Shown piece by piece: positions 42,607-53,618 of a stretch of 64,000 nt of DNA. The DNA is taken from the NCBI GenBank assembly GCA_018136815.1, contig CM030936.1, positions 4,044,474 through 4,108,473 of the forward strand. The letters are read 5' to 3'. The translations under genes and the position numbers were made by a program. The notes below the pieces were generated by a model. That model had not been told where the DNA came from, ran no database searches, and saw only the letters and a list, made by a program, of their open reading frames with translations. Origin of the DNA: Isochrysis galbana. Its lineage: Eukaryota > Haptophyta > Isochrysidales > Isochrysidaceae. Numbering within the stretch: the first letter of the stretch is position 1; each line of letters starts with the position of its first letter.

Positions 42607-43611
42607 TTACTTCAGAGACAGACCGCACTCCTCCACCTTCTTCGCATATGCCTCAAAGTAATCGGCGTCCAAGTGGTGTATCCTGATGTACCCGTCCTCG
42701 CCACCACTGGCATATGCCCTGCCATGTGGCGCAAAAGCGAGCGTGTTCACAGGACCGAAGTGGCCTCCTACGCATCCCAGCTCCTCGCCAAACGCATGAT
42801 CGAAAAAGATCGTCTCAAACTTACCCTGCTGCGCGGCCGTTGTCGTGACGGACATAGCGTCCTGACCTCCACCAGCGATCATGTAGGGGCAGTGGGGCAG
42901 CGGCGAGAGGGCAGCAGAATTGAGGGGCCGCTCCGCATTGAAGGCGTACAGGAGCCGGAGGGTCTTGACCTCAAAGAGGCGGACAAAGTGGTCGGAACAG
43001 GAGGTGCACATCAGCGTCTGGTCCCAGGAGAATTGCAAGTCCGTGATTTTCTTTGTGTGCACCCCTTCCATGACATGTCGGCAATCGCCATTCTCCGGAT
43101 TCCACACTCGCAGCGTTGTGTCATCCGAAACAGAGTAGATGGATTCATTGAGCGGGCCCCACAATGCGCGAGGGATGTTGCCCGTGTGCCCCAGGATTGT
43201 TTGTAGTGGGCAGTCCGGATGGTTGTCCAGGTTCTTGAGGTCGAGCTCCCAAACGAAAATGGTCGGTACGTTGCCCATGATGTTGTGCAGCACAGTAAGG
43301 AAGCGCTTGTCGCCCAACGCAAACCCAACGCAGCGCACCGGCGCGTTGTGCTTCCACGTGTGGAGGCACTCGCCCGTGCGAACCTCCCAGAGCTTGCAGG
43401 TGTTATCTGCCGCGCCAGTGAGCAGTTTGGTCGAGTCCCAGTTGACATCGAGCGCCCAGACGGTGCCGCAGTGGCCATGATACGTTCCAATCCGCTCTCC
43501 ATTCTCAGAGTACCAAAGCGAGGGCACATGGTCCTTGGAAGCTGAGAAGAGCAGGTCGCCGTCGCGATTGTATTTGATCATGGTGAGCGCACGCTCGTGA
43601 CCCTTAATCAT
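42607..43611 (-). CDS. Translation initiation factor eIF3 subunit i (TIF34/TRIP-1), WD40 protein
   Basis: A single-exon ORF of 334 codons from ATG 43611, the usual eIF3i length (325-345). It starts MIKGHERALTMIKYNRDGDL and LFSASKDHVPSLWYS, the family's conserved opening. Seven WD repeats follow, with typical ends such as TYHGHCGTVWALDVNWDSTK, LLTGAADNTCKLWEVRTGEC, SIYSVSDDTTLRVWNPENGD, CTSCSDHFVRLFEV and the C-terminal FGPVNTLAFAPHGRAYASGG, then EDGYIRIHHLD. eIF3i forms a beta-propeller that binds eIF3b and eIF3g on the 40S subunit during initiation. Nothing is missing. The upstream flank (to about 44230) is G-rich on the plus strand. Confidence 0.95.
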   Translation of the reverse strand: MIKGHERALTMIKYNRDGDLLFSASKDHVPSLWYSENGERIGTYHGHCGTVWALDVNWDSTKLLTGAADNTCKLWEVRTGECLHTWKHNAPVRCVGFALGDKRFLTVLHNIMGNVPTIFVWELDLKNLDNHPDCPLQTILGHTGNIPRALWGPLNESIYSVSDDTTLRVWNPENGDCRHVMEGVHTKKITDLQFSWDQTLMCTSCSDHFVRLFEVKTLRLLYAFNAERPLNSAALSPLPHCPYMIAGGGQDAMSVTTTAAQQGKFETIFFDHAFGEELGCVGGHFGPVNTLAFAPHGRAYASGGEDGYIRIHHLDADYFEAYAKKVEECGLSLK

Positions 43612-45477
43612 GATAGGTCGGATCTTACCCTACGCACATGGTTGGAGACAGCCGTCCAATGAGGGCCCTGCCACAAAGGTGCAGGCACAATCCGCGGCAA
43701 CAGCACTGGCAGCACATTGAGGCAGACTGAGCCATGCGTGTGACTAGGGAGCGGAGGCTGACGGGGGAGTGGGTGCAGTGAGCGACTGGAAACGTGTGCG
43801 AGCATCTGTCCGGCCGCGGAGGCGGGAGGCCACGCGCAGCAGAGCCAGCAGCAGTGCAAGGAAGACCGCAGAGCGCGGACCATCTCGCACCCTCTCCCCC
43901 TCCCTTTGGAACGATGGGCGGGCGTGGGCGGGTGTGGAACTGTGTTGCGTGCTGGCTGTGGTCGCGCTGGCTACGTTCTCCTCCCCTGCCCCTGCCAAGA
44001 TTTCGCCGCCGCGCGCTGCTTCCCCCAGGCGAGCGCTGTGAAGGTGCAGTCCCTCTGGCAGTCTCTCTCACCATGGCGGCCGAGCGCGCGGAGGCTGAAG
44101 GGGAGAGGGGGGGGGGGGGGGGGGGGGGCAGGGGGACGGGGGAGAGGCGCGGGGTCGTCGTGGAGGGGGGGGAGAAGGAAGGGGGGAAGGGGGGGAGGGG
44201 GGGGGGGGGGGGAAGGGGGGGGAGGGGGAATTGTCTTGTTGCCCGAGTGCTCGAGGTTGTTTTTTTATCACGCATCACAGTCCACAAACTAGTTCACTCA
44301 CTACTCTTTACTCTCTAGAGTAGAGTAGAGTAGAGGCTGCCGCTTCATGGGCATGCCCCATTTCTATGGGTGAAAGTGAAAATCGGCCGGTTGACATCTA
44401 GAGGTGGCTGCCACTGGAGAAAAGGTGCCCCTAGGCATGCTGTGCGCCGACATGTGCTTTTTCTTTCTGATTGCTGATTGATGCAAATGGTGACTCACAA
44501 CAACAACAAACAACAACAACAAACAATGACAATGACAATGACAATGACATTTTACATACGCACGCGCACGCGCACGGAACCAGGAGCCTCATGGACAGGC
44601 CCCAACGTTGGGCCCCAACGTCGGAGGCGGCGCCTGAGGCACAAACACCACTCTAGAGCGCCACTCTAAAGGCCCACAACGAGGGCGCTAGCCACTGAAA
44701 CGGGACTCTTGCGCCACTTCGCACACTCTCTCTTCTTGCTTCTTGCACCAGCCTCCACCCTTTCTTCAAGTTCCCACAGTTGTCACATAACATGAACATG
44801 AACCCCTCCCACGGACACGGAACAATCGCACACATGCACACATCCTTGCACGCTACGAAGGCGTCACGCCGAACACGAGACCGCTCCTCATCTTCGGCGC
44901 GCTTCTCCAGCCGCGCGCGCGGCCTTCTTTCTTTGAGCTGCATCCTCTACCTTTGCTGCCTCCTGCTCTCCTGCTGCCTACTGCCTGCTGCCTCTTTTGC
45001 TTCTCTCTCCACATGCCACATGTCCCTAAGAGTGAAAGATCCGGACAATTGTACCAGCCGCCCACCGCCCACGCGCACGCACAGGAGTCGCACTGTCGCC
45101 GTCAGCCGCATCAGACTCATCATCCGTCATCCGACCCAATGCCACTCTGCCGCGCGCTCGGGGCATCTGAACTCAACGACAACACTCCACGACTCCACGC
45201 GACGGGTCGTACGGCGCATGTGCCTGTGCATTCTGCATTCTCATCAAGCTTCTTTTTGCTTCTTTTTATATTGCGCAAATTGCTCCACCTGCCACCTGCT
45301 GCAGCGATTCGCATTTGCCGCTGCGCTAGACTTCCGCGCCGCAAACCCGGCGCCTCTCGGTTGCCTTTGAGGTTTGTGTTTGTTGTGGCGTGTGAGATTC
45401 TGCTCTTAGCTCTTGGCTCTTGGCTCTTGCTCTTGGAGGTTGGAGGTTGGAGGGAGGTGGCCATCTGGCCATCAGGC
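43612..45477. other. Spacer with a poly-G block and microsatellites
   Basis: 44106-44232 is almost pure G on the plus strand (G-quadruplex-prone). 44315-44335 has (GAGTA)n. 44499-44549 has CAACAA and ACAATG repeats. 45400-45465 has GCTCTTG and GAGGTTG repeats. No gene is recognised. Confidence 0.5.
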
Positions 45478-45935
45478 GAGAAGCGCTCAATCACCATCAC
45501 CCACCGCATGGAAAAGCGTTCAATCACCATCAGCCTACACGTGGAACGCGCTCAATCACCATCACCCCCACCGCATGGAAAAAGCGTTCAATCACCATCA
45601 GCCTACACGTGGAACGCGTTCAATCGCCATCACCCCCACCGCATGGAAAAGCGTTCAATCGCGGAGGATCGTGGGGATCATGAGGGTAGCGCTATCCAAC
45701 CCACTCGTTTGGCAAGAGGGTATGCTGGCGATGTCAGCCTGAACGAAGGGGTCCGATTTACCTGACTTTTTGTGACGTTTAGAGATCTCCCGAAATAATC
45801 TTGTTCCAGTCTTCATCACTGATGCTTGAGTGATCGTCAGTCTTCCGCGTAGACGGTTTAGGCTGCCCTTTATGCCTTTTCTTTGTGAGTATTGTTGTCG
45901 TGGAATTGCGTTCAGTATTGTTGTGTTTCTCCGGA
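45478..45935 (+). repeat. 450-bp repeat with a 66-bp two-part minisatellite, copy 2
   Basis: Opposite-orientation partner of 25590-26045. The minisatellite at 45478-45665 has three A and three B units, the last shortened, and is followed by the same unique-sequence part (GATCATGAGGGTAGCGCTAT up to about TGGAATTGCGTTCAGTATTG). On the minus strand the unique part ends a frame with SSISDEDWNKIISGDL, perhaps the end of a mobile-element ORF. Confidence 0.85.
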
Positions 45936-46225
45936 TTGGGGCGACCAAGAATGCGGTTGCATAACTTCTGATACATGATCGAATCGGGAGGTGGTCTTAC
46001 ACATTTTGTAAATTTTCTTTTGTGAGAGTGTAGGAGAGCCTCCGCCCTCCGCCTCCCGCCATGGTCTCGTCTGCCTTGTGGCACCGAGGAGGAAGGGCGC
46101 GCTTATGCCCGCATAGCGCCTTCGTACATAACGTTAGCTTTTACGCATAGCCAAAGCCTGTAGGCCTAGGTATTTCGTGGCAGGATTAATATAATCTCAT
46201 CTTCCTAGTACCACGAGCGCTTCCT

Positions 46226-46390
46226 ATGGGCGAAAGGGATCCCCAAGATGTCGTGAATGGGCTGCTAGGAAAAAGGAAGCGTTCCGTGGAATCACTATCG
46301 TCTATGAGCATAGCACAGATGTCTGACAAGGCCTGGTTGGAGTTCAGTGATGTGCAAAGTGACATAATGGATATATGTATTTGTGAATAG
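46226..46390 (+). CDS. Small ORF, 54 residues, basic patch, unknown
   Basis: ATG 46226 opens MGERDPQDVVNGLLGKRKRS and VESLSSMSIAQMSDKAWLEF, ending DIMDICICE at 46390. KRKR resembles a nuclear-localisation patch. Amino-acid use looks coding, but no family is recognised. It may be a remnant of the mobile element to its left. Confidence 0.3.
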   Translation: MGERDPQDVVNGLLGKRKRSVESLSSMSIAQMSDKAWLEFSDVQSDIMDICICE

Positions 46391-46484
46391 CTCCAACGTG
46401 ACTCCAATTTCATCACAGAGCTCCAAAGATACAACCATTGGGATTGTAGTGCCGTGAGAGGACGCCAGAACCGCCCAAGCGGGA

Positions 46485-46646
46485 ATGGGCAGGCAGCCGA
46501 AGAAAAGGATAGACACAAACGACTTCTACCCCTTATACACAGTCGACGCCGACAAAAATCTAACACCCAGCACAGAACTCATCGCACTCGCCTCCAAGTT
46601 GGGGGCGGCACACATCATAGAGTACTCCAGAGAACTAGACAAATGA
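46485..46646 (+). CDS. Small ORF, 53 residues, unknown
   Basis: ATG 46485 opens MGRQPKKRIDTNDFYPLYTV, then KNLTPSTELIALASKLGAAH and IIEYSRELDK, with the stop at 46644-46646. It follows the previous small ORF by 94 bases in another frame, so the two could be parts of one spliced or frameshifted element gene. Unknown function. Confidence 0.3.
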   Translation: MGRQPKKRIDTNDFYPLYTVDADKNLTPSTELIALASKLGAAHIIEYSRELDK

Positions 46647-46965
46647 AAAACATAACTCGAGAGCACCCAACTTGCGTAAGATACGGATACACCGCAGCCT
46701 GACCTCAAGAACAAACCCAGCGTAACATTCCCAGAGACTCCAAAAAATGGCGTCATATCCAGCAGGCCTGCCCCAAAGCCGCACTCCGAACCAGGCTCTT
46801 GGTAGTGCACCAGAGTCGGACCCCGGAAACCGAAGACAAAGGAATGAAGGGGGGAAAGGGAGGAGGTGGAGGAGGGGATGTAAGGGCGGTGTCGTGTCGG
46901 AGACAGGGTAACCTAGGATTAGTAGGCGTGTAGCCCGGAATCTTCAGATGTTTTTTTTTCAAGGA

Positions 46966-47384
46966 GAGATGGCAAATTAAACCTCAAATCTCGAGCGGAT
47001 AGAGCAACCGACTCGCTCGCCAAAAACCTTGACCGAGAAGAAAGAAGCAAGGACCTACAAGCCAAGGGTAGCGGACCTAGGGAATGTGAGAGGAAGTTTC
47101 CGAACGCCAACGCGAACGCCAAACGCGGGAATTCAACGAAACCCTAACCAGGCCAAGCAAAATCTACGAAGAACAGGCCTGGACGACAACGAAAGACAGC
47201 AAGTCCCAAGAAAGAACCGGAACCCAACAAGAAACAACAAGCCTTGCAAGAAGCTAAACAAGCCTTCACAAGGTAACCCGAGAGCCTGAGACAAGCGCGC
47301 AGCGAGCGACAGGCGACCTGGCTCCTTTGGGTCAAGATTACCCGAAAGGAGGGAACCTGGAATCTAGACCTGACAAGCAGGCTA
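46966..47384 (+). repeat. Dispersed 430-bp repeat, copy 2
   Basis: Near-identical to 15227-15660, again with the open basic frame (47029-47289). Copy 1 has a few extra bases near CTTGGCTCC. It is preceded by (T)9 at 46951-46959. Confidence 0.75.
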
Positions 47385-48604
47385 GAAGGAACGAAACGAG
47401 AACTCGAATTCTAGATCGCTAGGGACGAACCCTACCAACCTAGATGTACCTGAGCTTCACCGTGTGGCCGCACGACGAAGGACCTGGAAATAAGAGCCTG
47501 GAAATCGCATCATCTATCTAGGATGAATGCGACAGGCGAGCGCGACGACAGCGAGGAGCGAGGACATGAGTGTGGGGGGGGTCCATCCACGTCGCAATCG
47601 TTGTCATATGGCTCGTCGGCTCGTCAACCATCAACCATCCACCATGCACTGTGCAATACTGTACTACTGTGGTCAAATTCAAATTCAACGAGGCCGGCTC
47701 GAGGGTCTCCGATGACCGATGAAGCGACGCATCGCGGGGTGGTCCCACATCGCCGCATGTCGCTCTCGCTGTTTGATCGGTCGAGTCGTGTGCTCTCCGT
47801 GGTCCGTGACCAGATGGATTTTCAATCCAAAGGTGCCCGCCGTGGGCAAGGCGCCACTCTCGCTACTCGCTACACCACGTATAAAAGAAAACTATGGGCA
47901 TTCGATGGCTCATATCGAGTGGGCGTCTCAACAAATAATAATACTACTATCTGTGGGTATTCTCGTACGAGTAGTGGTACATCCTGTAACGACAACGGAT
48001 GTCCGTTGAGTCAGTGGAGAGGTGCGGGGGGGGAGGGGAAGGGGGGGGGCGGAAAGGAAGAAAGTCGTCGTTGAGGAGATAAGAAGAGTGAAGGGGGCTC
48101 ATCCAAAAAGAGGGGAGGAGAGAAGAGGCAGAGAGAGAGGAGTGAGAGGACGTCTTAGTCAGTGTGATGGTGATACCAGTACCAAAGAAAGAGAAGATAC
48201 CAAAGATGTTTATGTAATGCAGGGGAACACGTAGGAGTATGGAGAGAAGAAGAAGACAGGTGCTAGATATATTCTGTGGAAGCGGGCTGTGAGTGTAGAA
48301 TCCAGCAAGAGAAAGGCAGCTGTGAGCAAGAGAAGCCGAGAGAGAGGGGGAGTTGGGAGGGAAAAAAGTGAAGTGGCATCATAGAGGAAAGCTGGCGTCA
48401 TAGAGCAGAGAACAGAAGTGAAAAGAGAGGAGAAGAGACAGGTGTAGAGAGAGAGAGAGAAGACGGAGAGAAGTGAAGAGAGAGAGCGAGTCGAGTCGAG
48501 AGTGAGAGGCTAGCTCACCCTCCGCCGCGCCGCGCTGCTCTCTTTCTCCCTCTCCCTCTCTCCCTCTCGCTCTCCGGGGGCGAGCTGCTCGCCAAGCGTG
48601 CGGG
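47385..48604. other. Spacer and Kv 5' flank
   Basis: No gene is seen. From 48030 to 48500 the plus strand is purine-rich (GAGAGAAGA type), like the flanks of other genes here, and then becomes pyrimidine-rich shortly before the Kv ATG. Confidence 0.4.
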
Positions 48605-51356
48605 ATGACATCGCGCATCCAGCCCGCCCAGATCAGCCGTTGGGAGCTCGAGAAGCTGCGCTCTGAGGCGGAGAGTGTGCTAGATGAGCGCTCAGAGGTT
48701 GGCTTCCGCCGGTTTCAGCTTTGGCTCTGGCTTCTCTTCGAGGATGCGAGCCACTCGCGGCTGGCGAGGGTGATGCAGTCATGGATCTACATCTGCATCT
48801 TTCTTTCGACATTCCTCGAGCTCTTCATGAGCTACACGCGCTGCGAGTGGAAGCCATGGTATGAAGTGAGCTTTCAGCTCTCGGGAGAGAACATGGCGTC
48901 AATGCACTACGCGCCCGGCGTGAGTTCGGCGACGTACCGGTTGGCAGAGAAACCAGCGGGCATGCCCGATATCGTGCGCGTATGCGAGCCACGGTCTTCC
49001 ATGGCCGACGAGTGGCCTGGGTACTTCATCCTCGATGCAATTTGTGTCTTGAGCTTCACCCTCGAGTAAGTGTTTAACCGCCCTCCCCTCCTTGCCGACA
49101 TCTATACGCTCTTACACGGCGCGCCCGCGGTCTTGGGTCGATTGTCCAAGAGCCCATCGCCCCAAGCCCCCTCCTTTCCTGAAGTCGCGTGTGTACCCGT
49201 CTCCACGGGCCGCCAGCATTGCTGAGAGCTTCTCCCCCAACATGCCTGTCAATCTCACGTCCCGCCATGGCTGGGCCTACTAGGTATCTGTGCCGGCTCG
49301 TGGGGTCCTTCGCCGTGACCGGACTGGGTCCCTTCCTCATTGCTCCAATGAATATCATCGACTTGCTCGCCATCATCCCGTAAGCCTGGCATACCCACTG
49401 TGCTCCGTGATAGATGCTCTGTCTCGGTCATGCTGTCTCTACCAGCCTGTTTTCCAGATCTAGTACATGTGACAGCAATGTGTGCATACTCCTGACTCGC
49501 CCCGTCATGCCTCCCTTAGCTTCTACATCGAACTACCGCTCCGGATCTCCGTGATGGCGTGTCGCACTTCCGGGGAGATTGATTGCTTGAGAGGTGGAAC
49601 CGACCTTTCCTTCCTTAAGGTATGCCCACGGATGCGTCCTTCGAACTCTGTGGGCAAGCATCCAATCCTCGTCAAGGAGCTCTCGCCCTTTCGCGCGTCC
49701 TCTGTGTCCACTAGTTGAACCCTCTCCACGCTCGCTTGCTGTGCTTCAGGTCGTGCGGCTCATTCGCATTGCGCGCATCCTCAAAGCAACCAAGTCGATG
49801 CATGGCTTGCAGGTAATCGATCAACAGTTCCATCCCGCTCCAGCCTCGTTCACCCAACACCCCGGTGTCCAGCCCCGCATGACTATGCCCTTCTGCATTC
49901 GACGCCAAAGACCGAGTAGCCCCTTCACACACAGCCGAAGAGCTAGCCCACGACGGTTCTCGATGTCCATTACATTGTCCGCAGGTCCTCATCCGCACTC
50001 TCCAGCTTTCGGCCCGCCCGATCTTGATGCTCTTCATCTTCATCGGCACGCTTTGCGCCCTTTTTGCCTCGCTTGCCTTCGCCTTCGATGGGGTGGGACC
50101 CTTCATCAGTGACATCTCATTTAATGCAGCGCTGCCGCCCGACGACCCGCGCTCTAATTTCGACTACGGTGTAACGTGAGCACATCATGCATGAGGCCCG
50201 GAATGGGAGTGAAATCACAACGCGTTTGAATCTTTCGGGTATTCACCGTGGAGCGGAACCCCACGTTTAAATTGCTGGGCCGTTGCAGAGGCTGTCATAG
50301 GCTGCGATCGAGATGCCGCTGGAGTAGTGGGGTTCAAGCTGCCCCTACCCTGGGGCGCAAACGAATATGTCAACGGCCTTCTTGGTGGTTGTAGCAATAT
50401 CGCAATGTTGCCTGCCACCTTGCATTTCTCAGCTGGCCATGCCCGACCTGGACAGGTACAATGTCGACTCGTCGCCCACAACCTTTTCTTCCAACTTGAT
50501 GGGCTGGTACTGGTGCGTACAGACGCTCACATCTGTCGGGTACGGCGACATGTTTCCGTTGACGGTACCCGGCAAGATAATTGGTATCTTTGCAGCCTTC
50601 TGCGGAGTGATCGTCCTCGCCTTGCCCATAACAATCATTGGTGCGTGCCCCTCGAGCACAAGTTGGACTAGTACCTGCGGGGATAAAATTATCCTTTGAA
50701 GCTAGTGGCCCCTAAGTCTCAGAGCGACATAGACGCGATGATTCGCACACGCCACGTCCCCTATCTGAGCCCAAATCGCATCCGAGCAGGTGCAAATTTT
50801 GACGAAGAGTACGAGAGATCAATCAAGATGATTGCCTTTCAACGATCTTCGCGCGTCGTTCGATACCAGCAAGCGTCCAGGTTTGGCACAAGAACACCTC
50901 GTCCGCCTCGAGTATACAAGCATTGGATGGACCACTTTTTGCCATGGGCTGAGCCGGCCCCGCTCGAGCCCACATGGGATGACCAAGAGTACAACATTCA
51001 AGCCGACGTCTCGATGCTTGTGGAGTCGCATTTCCGTTTGATGCGCACCAAGGTGCGCTCTTGGTGCCCTCTCTAGTACTCCCTAGATCCGCTAGTCTAT
51101 GGCGGATTGCAATCACCGTTGCGGATAGAGCCCGTGATCTCAGCAGCACTCCGGGATGAAGGCGCGGGGGGGGGGGGGGGGGGGCGGTTGGCCGCCATGC
51201 TCAAAGCTTTGGTTCTCCCTTGTCTTCGTATCGTAGGTTGTTGCGAGCGTTGGCAAGCTTTCGCAAACAATGACGCAAAAGGTGCAAACCGATCTCGGCC
51301 CGGTTTTGGAAAGTGCAACTAAGGCTAGGAGACAGCAAGCGGCAATCGCACGATGA
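48605..51356 (+). CDS. Voltage-gated potassium channel (Shaker-type Kv), eight exons
   Basis: Exons 48605-49065, 49284-49379, 49520-49619, 49750-49812, 49985-50175, 50456-50640, 50790-51052 and 51237-51356 join in frame to 492 residues; all introns are GT-AG and 109-280 bp long. S1 is near WIYICIFLSTFLELFMSY; S2-S3 read SFTLEYLCRLVGSFAV, then PMNIIDLLAIIPFYIEL; S4 is VVRLIRIARILKATK with a positive charge about every third residue; S5 is ARPILMLFIFIGTLCALFAS; the pore has QTLTSVGYGDMFP, the K+ selectivity filter; S6 ends GVIVLALPITIIGANFDEEY. LWLWLLFEDASHSRLAR before S1 matches Shaker-type channels, but the N-terminus of about 40 residues lacks the T1/BTB tetramerisation domain. A C-terminal tail of about 120 residues has no known motif. 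It would sit in the plasma or another membrane. Intron 7 contains a G20 run. Confidence 0.92.
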
Positions 51357-52264
51357 GGGGCCTAGACATTTATCGACAGGCGCCACAAGTTGGGGAGAGG
51401 GAAGCGAGCACTTGACGAGGGCACCGGCCCGCGTGAGGAAGGCATCAAATCTTGCCATCTGCAATGCAGTCAAGTGCAAAAGCCCTCTAGGTGTAAATGC
51501 AAGCAAAACTCTACTTCGTACGACCGAATAGCATGATAATGATTGACAATGCCGTGCCATAGTCTTGTAGAGAGCCTGCTATTTTATGCTTAATTTTCTC
51601 TTGAGAGTTAGTCGTTAGTGGCCCGCGGCGAGCGCGAGCGCCCACATGATGGCGCTCAGCCCAAAGGTGAGCCGAGACGCGATCGAAGACTGGGGAGCCG
51701 AGGGTATTGAGCGTGAGAGGGCACACAAATGACGCAAAGCGCGCTGTTGTCGTATTCCACCCCCCAGTGTTCATTCCCGCGGGTCCCGCATCCCTTCCCT
51801 CCCCTCCCTTCACGTCTTCGCGGCCCCTTCCTTGTTTCCTATTCCCCCCTGTCCCTCACGTTCCCCTCGGAGACCGCCGCGCCCCCCTCTCCTTCCTTCC
51901 GCGTTCTCCTCCCCCGTTCATTTCCCCCTCCCGCCTCCCGCCCCGGTTACGTTTGTTCCCGCCCTCGTTTCCTTACGCGTCCCCCCCGTTCCCGCGTCTT
52001 CTCCCCACGTCTTTTGTGCAGTCTCTGGTCTGCGCGCGCTCCGTGTCCAGTCTGACCCCTTGCCCTCCATGTCGTCCCGCCCCGAGGAGCGACCTCCTGA
52101 GGCCAGTCCACCGGCCCGCTACACCGCTCCTCGCGCCGCCCCGCGTCTCGCGTCGCGACGCCGCACCACGCATCCCCTCTGTATGGAACAACATGTTACA
52201 GTCCCATCCCAGCACACACACAGCCACAGCTCACACTCCACTGAAGCCCATCCTCCACACCCCA
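51357..52264. other. Spacer, pyrimidine-rich
   Basis: 51760-52060 is C- and T-rich (CCCTTCCCTCCCC type). No gene is recognised; a serine/proline-rich open stretch starting ATGTCGTCCCGCCCCGAGG at 52069 may be an upstream exon of the next ORF. Confidence 0.35.
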
Positions 52265-52610
52265 GGTGGTCTGCAGGGGCCTGGGAGCACAGCTCAGGGG
52301 GGCAGGTGAGGCTGGGGCATGGCCCTGGCCCCTGCCTCTCCCTCGCTGGCGCTCCGAGCCCCTGCGGGTCGACTGGAGCTGGCTGGGGGGTCCTGATCAG
52401 GGGGGCCCAGGGGGAGGAGGGGCTGGTCAGAGGGATGGGCAGGCCACGACAGGCCAGGGCGGGCGAATCAGGCGTGCCTGTGGGGAGAGGGATGGGTCAG
52501 CATGGCAGTGTGCTCCTGGCAGGCCATCAGGCGTGCCAGGAGAGTGAGAGTGGGTGGTTCCTCCCCCATGGCAGGGGAGGAGTGGAGAGAGAGGAGCTCA
52601 TAGACATCCC
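52265..52610 (+). repeat. GC-rich repeat blocks, including family 2 copy C
   Basis: 52265-52360 carries the block related to 26279 and 28830 (GCTCAGGGGGGCAGGTGAGG). 52380-52610 is family 2 in the opposite orientation to copies A and B (GGTGGTTCCTCCCCCATGGC near its end). It lies immediately before the transposon-associated ORF. Confidence 0.65.
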
Positions 52611-52685
52611 TATTTGGCTAAGTAGGTACGGGATGAGCGAGCAATCGACAAGGCTGACCACGCCGAGCTGGACAAATACATCGCC

Positions 52686-53618
52686 ATGAAGCGCCGCACC
52701 AACTCCGAGAACGAGCTCAAAGCCCTGGTGGAGCGCTACGCCATCGCCCTCTCCTTGTACCAACGCTGGGAGACTTGCGGTGTCAACACTGTCACCGAAA
52801 TGAGATCTTCCCTCGCTAAAATGGCCAAGGATGCGAAAACTTGCGGAGCACACCCTGGCGGGCGATCGGCAGACCCGACGCAGCAGCAGCTCGATTGGCT
52901 CCGCGAGCAACTCGAGATGCGCGTGATCGGCCTCGGGTTTGTGCACTTCAAGCTTCAATGGTCGTCAAGCAGCGATGCGACCGTCGGCACGGTGGCGAGC
53001 CTATCGGAGATGCTGAAGGAGATGCTCACCGAAGAAAATCAGCGCCGGCGCACCGGCAATCTCCCGAGGAGGGCGGCGGTGCCCGTGATGAAGCGCAAGA
53101 CTTTCAAAGAGTTGGGCACGCCAACGGTGCAAGCTGCGAGTACGTCGATGACAACCAAAGATCTCGATCCCGAGCAGCTTCTGAAGTTGGCTGAGCGTAA
53201 ACGCGAGGAGCTAGAGATCGAGGGCGAACTCGATATTACCAGCGACCGGCAACCTGCTAAGCCGCCCAAGCTGAACGACGAGTTTGTCGGGGCGGAGATC
53301 GAGATCAATTGGCGTTACTGGACTTTGGACGAGAAGACGGGGAAGCGGAAGGCGATGCTCATTTGGTGCGCGGGTGAGGTCGTGCAGATCGCCAACGGCA
53401 CCTCAGATAAAGAGAGCCCGCGTTGCCAGAAGATCCTACAAGCAGGAGCGGTGCGCATCCGTTGGCCAGCCGATGCGGACTTCGAAGAGGAAGAAACGTT
53501 TTCGTGGTCTGTCTTGACGGAGGGTAATTGGAACCGCAATAAGCACATGGGGTGGCGGTTTAGTCCTGCGGAGCTAGTGAAGCGTGGGATGCAGCCCTCG
53601 GTAGCCAACGCGGAATGA
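52686..53618 (+). CDS. Transposon-associated protein, unknown function
   Basis: The frame gives 310 residues from ATG 52686; an acceptor-like TAG at about 52624 would extend the frame upstream (DERAIDKADHAELDKYIAMK). The N-terminal half is helical and charged (ENELKALVERYAIALSLYQR, then LSEMLKEMLTEENQRRR). The C-terminal half is a compact module: VGAEIEINWRYWTLDEKTGK, LIWCAGEVVQIANGTSD, AVRIRWPADADFEEEETFSW and NWNRNKHMGWRFSPAELVK. I have the impression of having seen similar modules beside mobile elements in protist genomes but cannot name a family. It sits among dispersed repeats, which supports a mobile origin. Function unknown. Confidence 0.5.
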   Translation: MKRRTNSENELKALVERYAIALSLYQRWETCGVNTVTEMRSSLAKMAKDAKTCGAHPGGRSADPTQQQLDWLREQLEMRVIGLGFVHFKLQWSSSSDATVGTVASLSEMLKEMLTEENQRRRTGNLPRRAAVPVMKRKTFKELGTPTVQAASTSMTTKDLDPEQLLKLAERKREELEIEGELDITSDRQPAKPPKLNDEFVGAEIEINWRYWTLDEKTGKRKAMLIWCAGEVVQIANGTSDKESPRCQKILQAGAVRIRWPADADFEEEETFSWSVLTEGNWNRNKHMGWRFSPAELVKRGMQPSVANAE

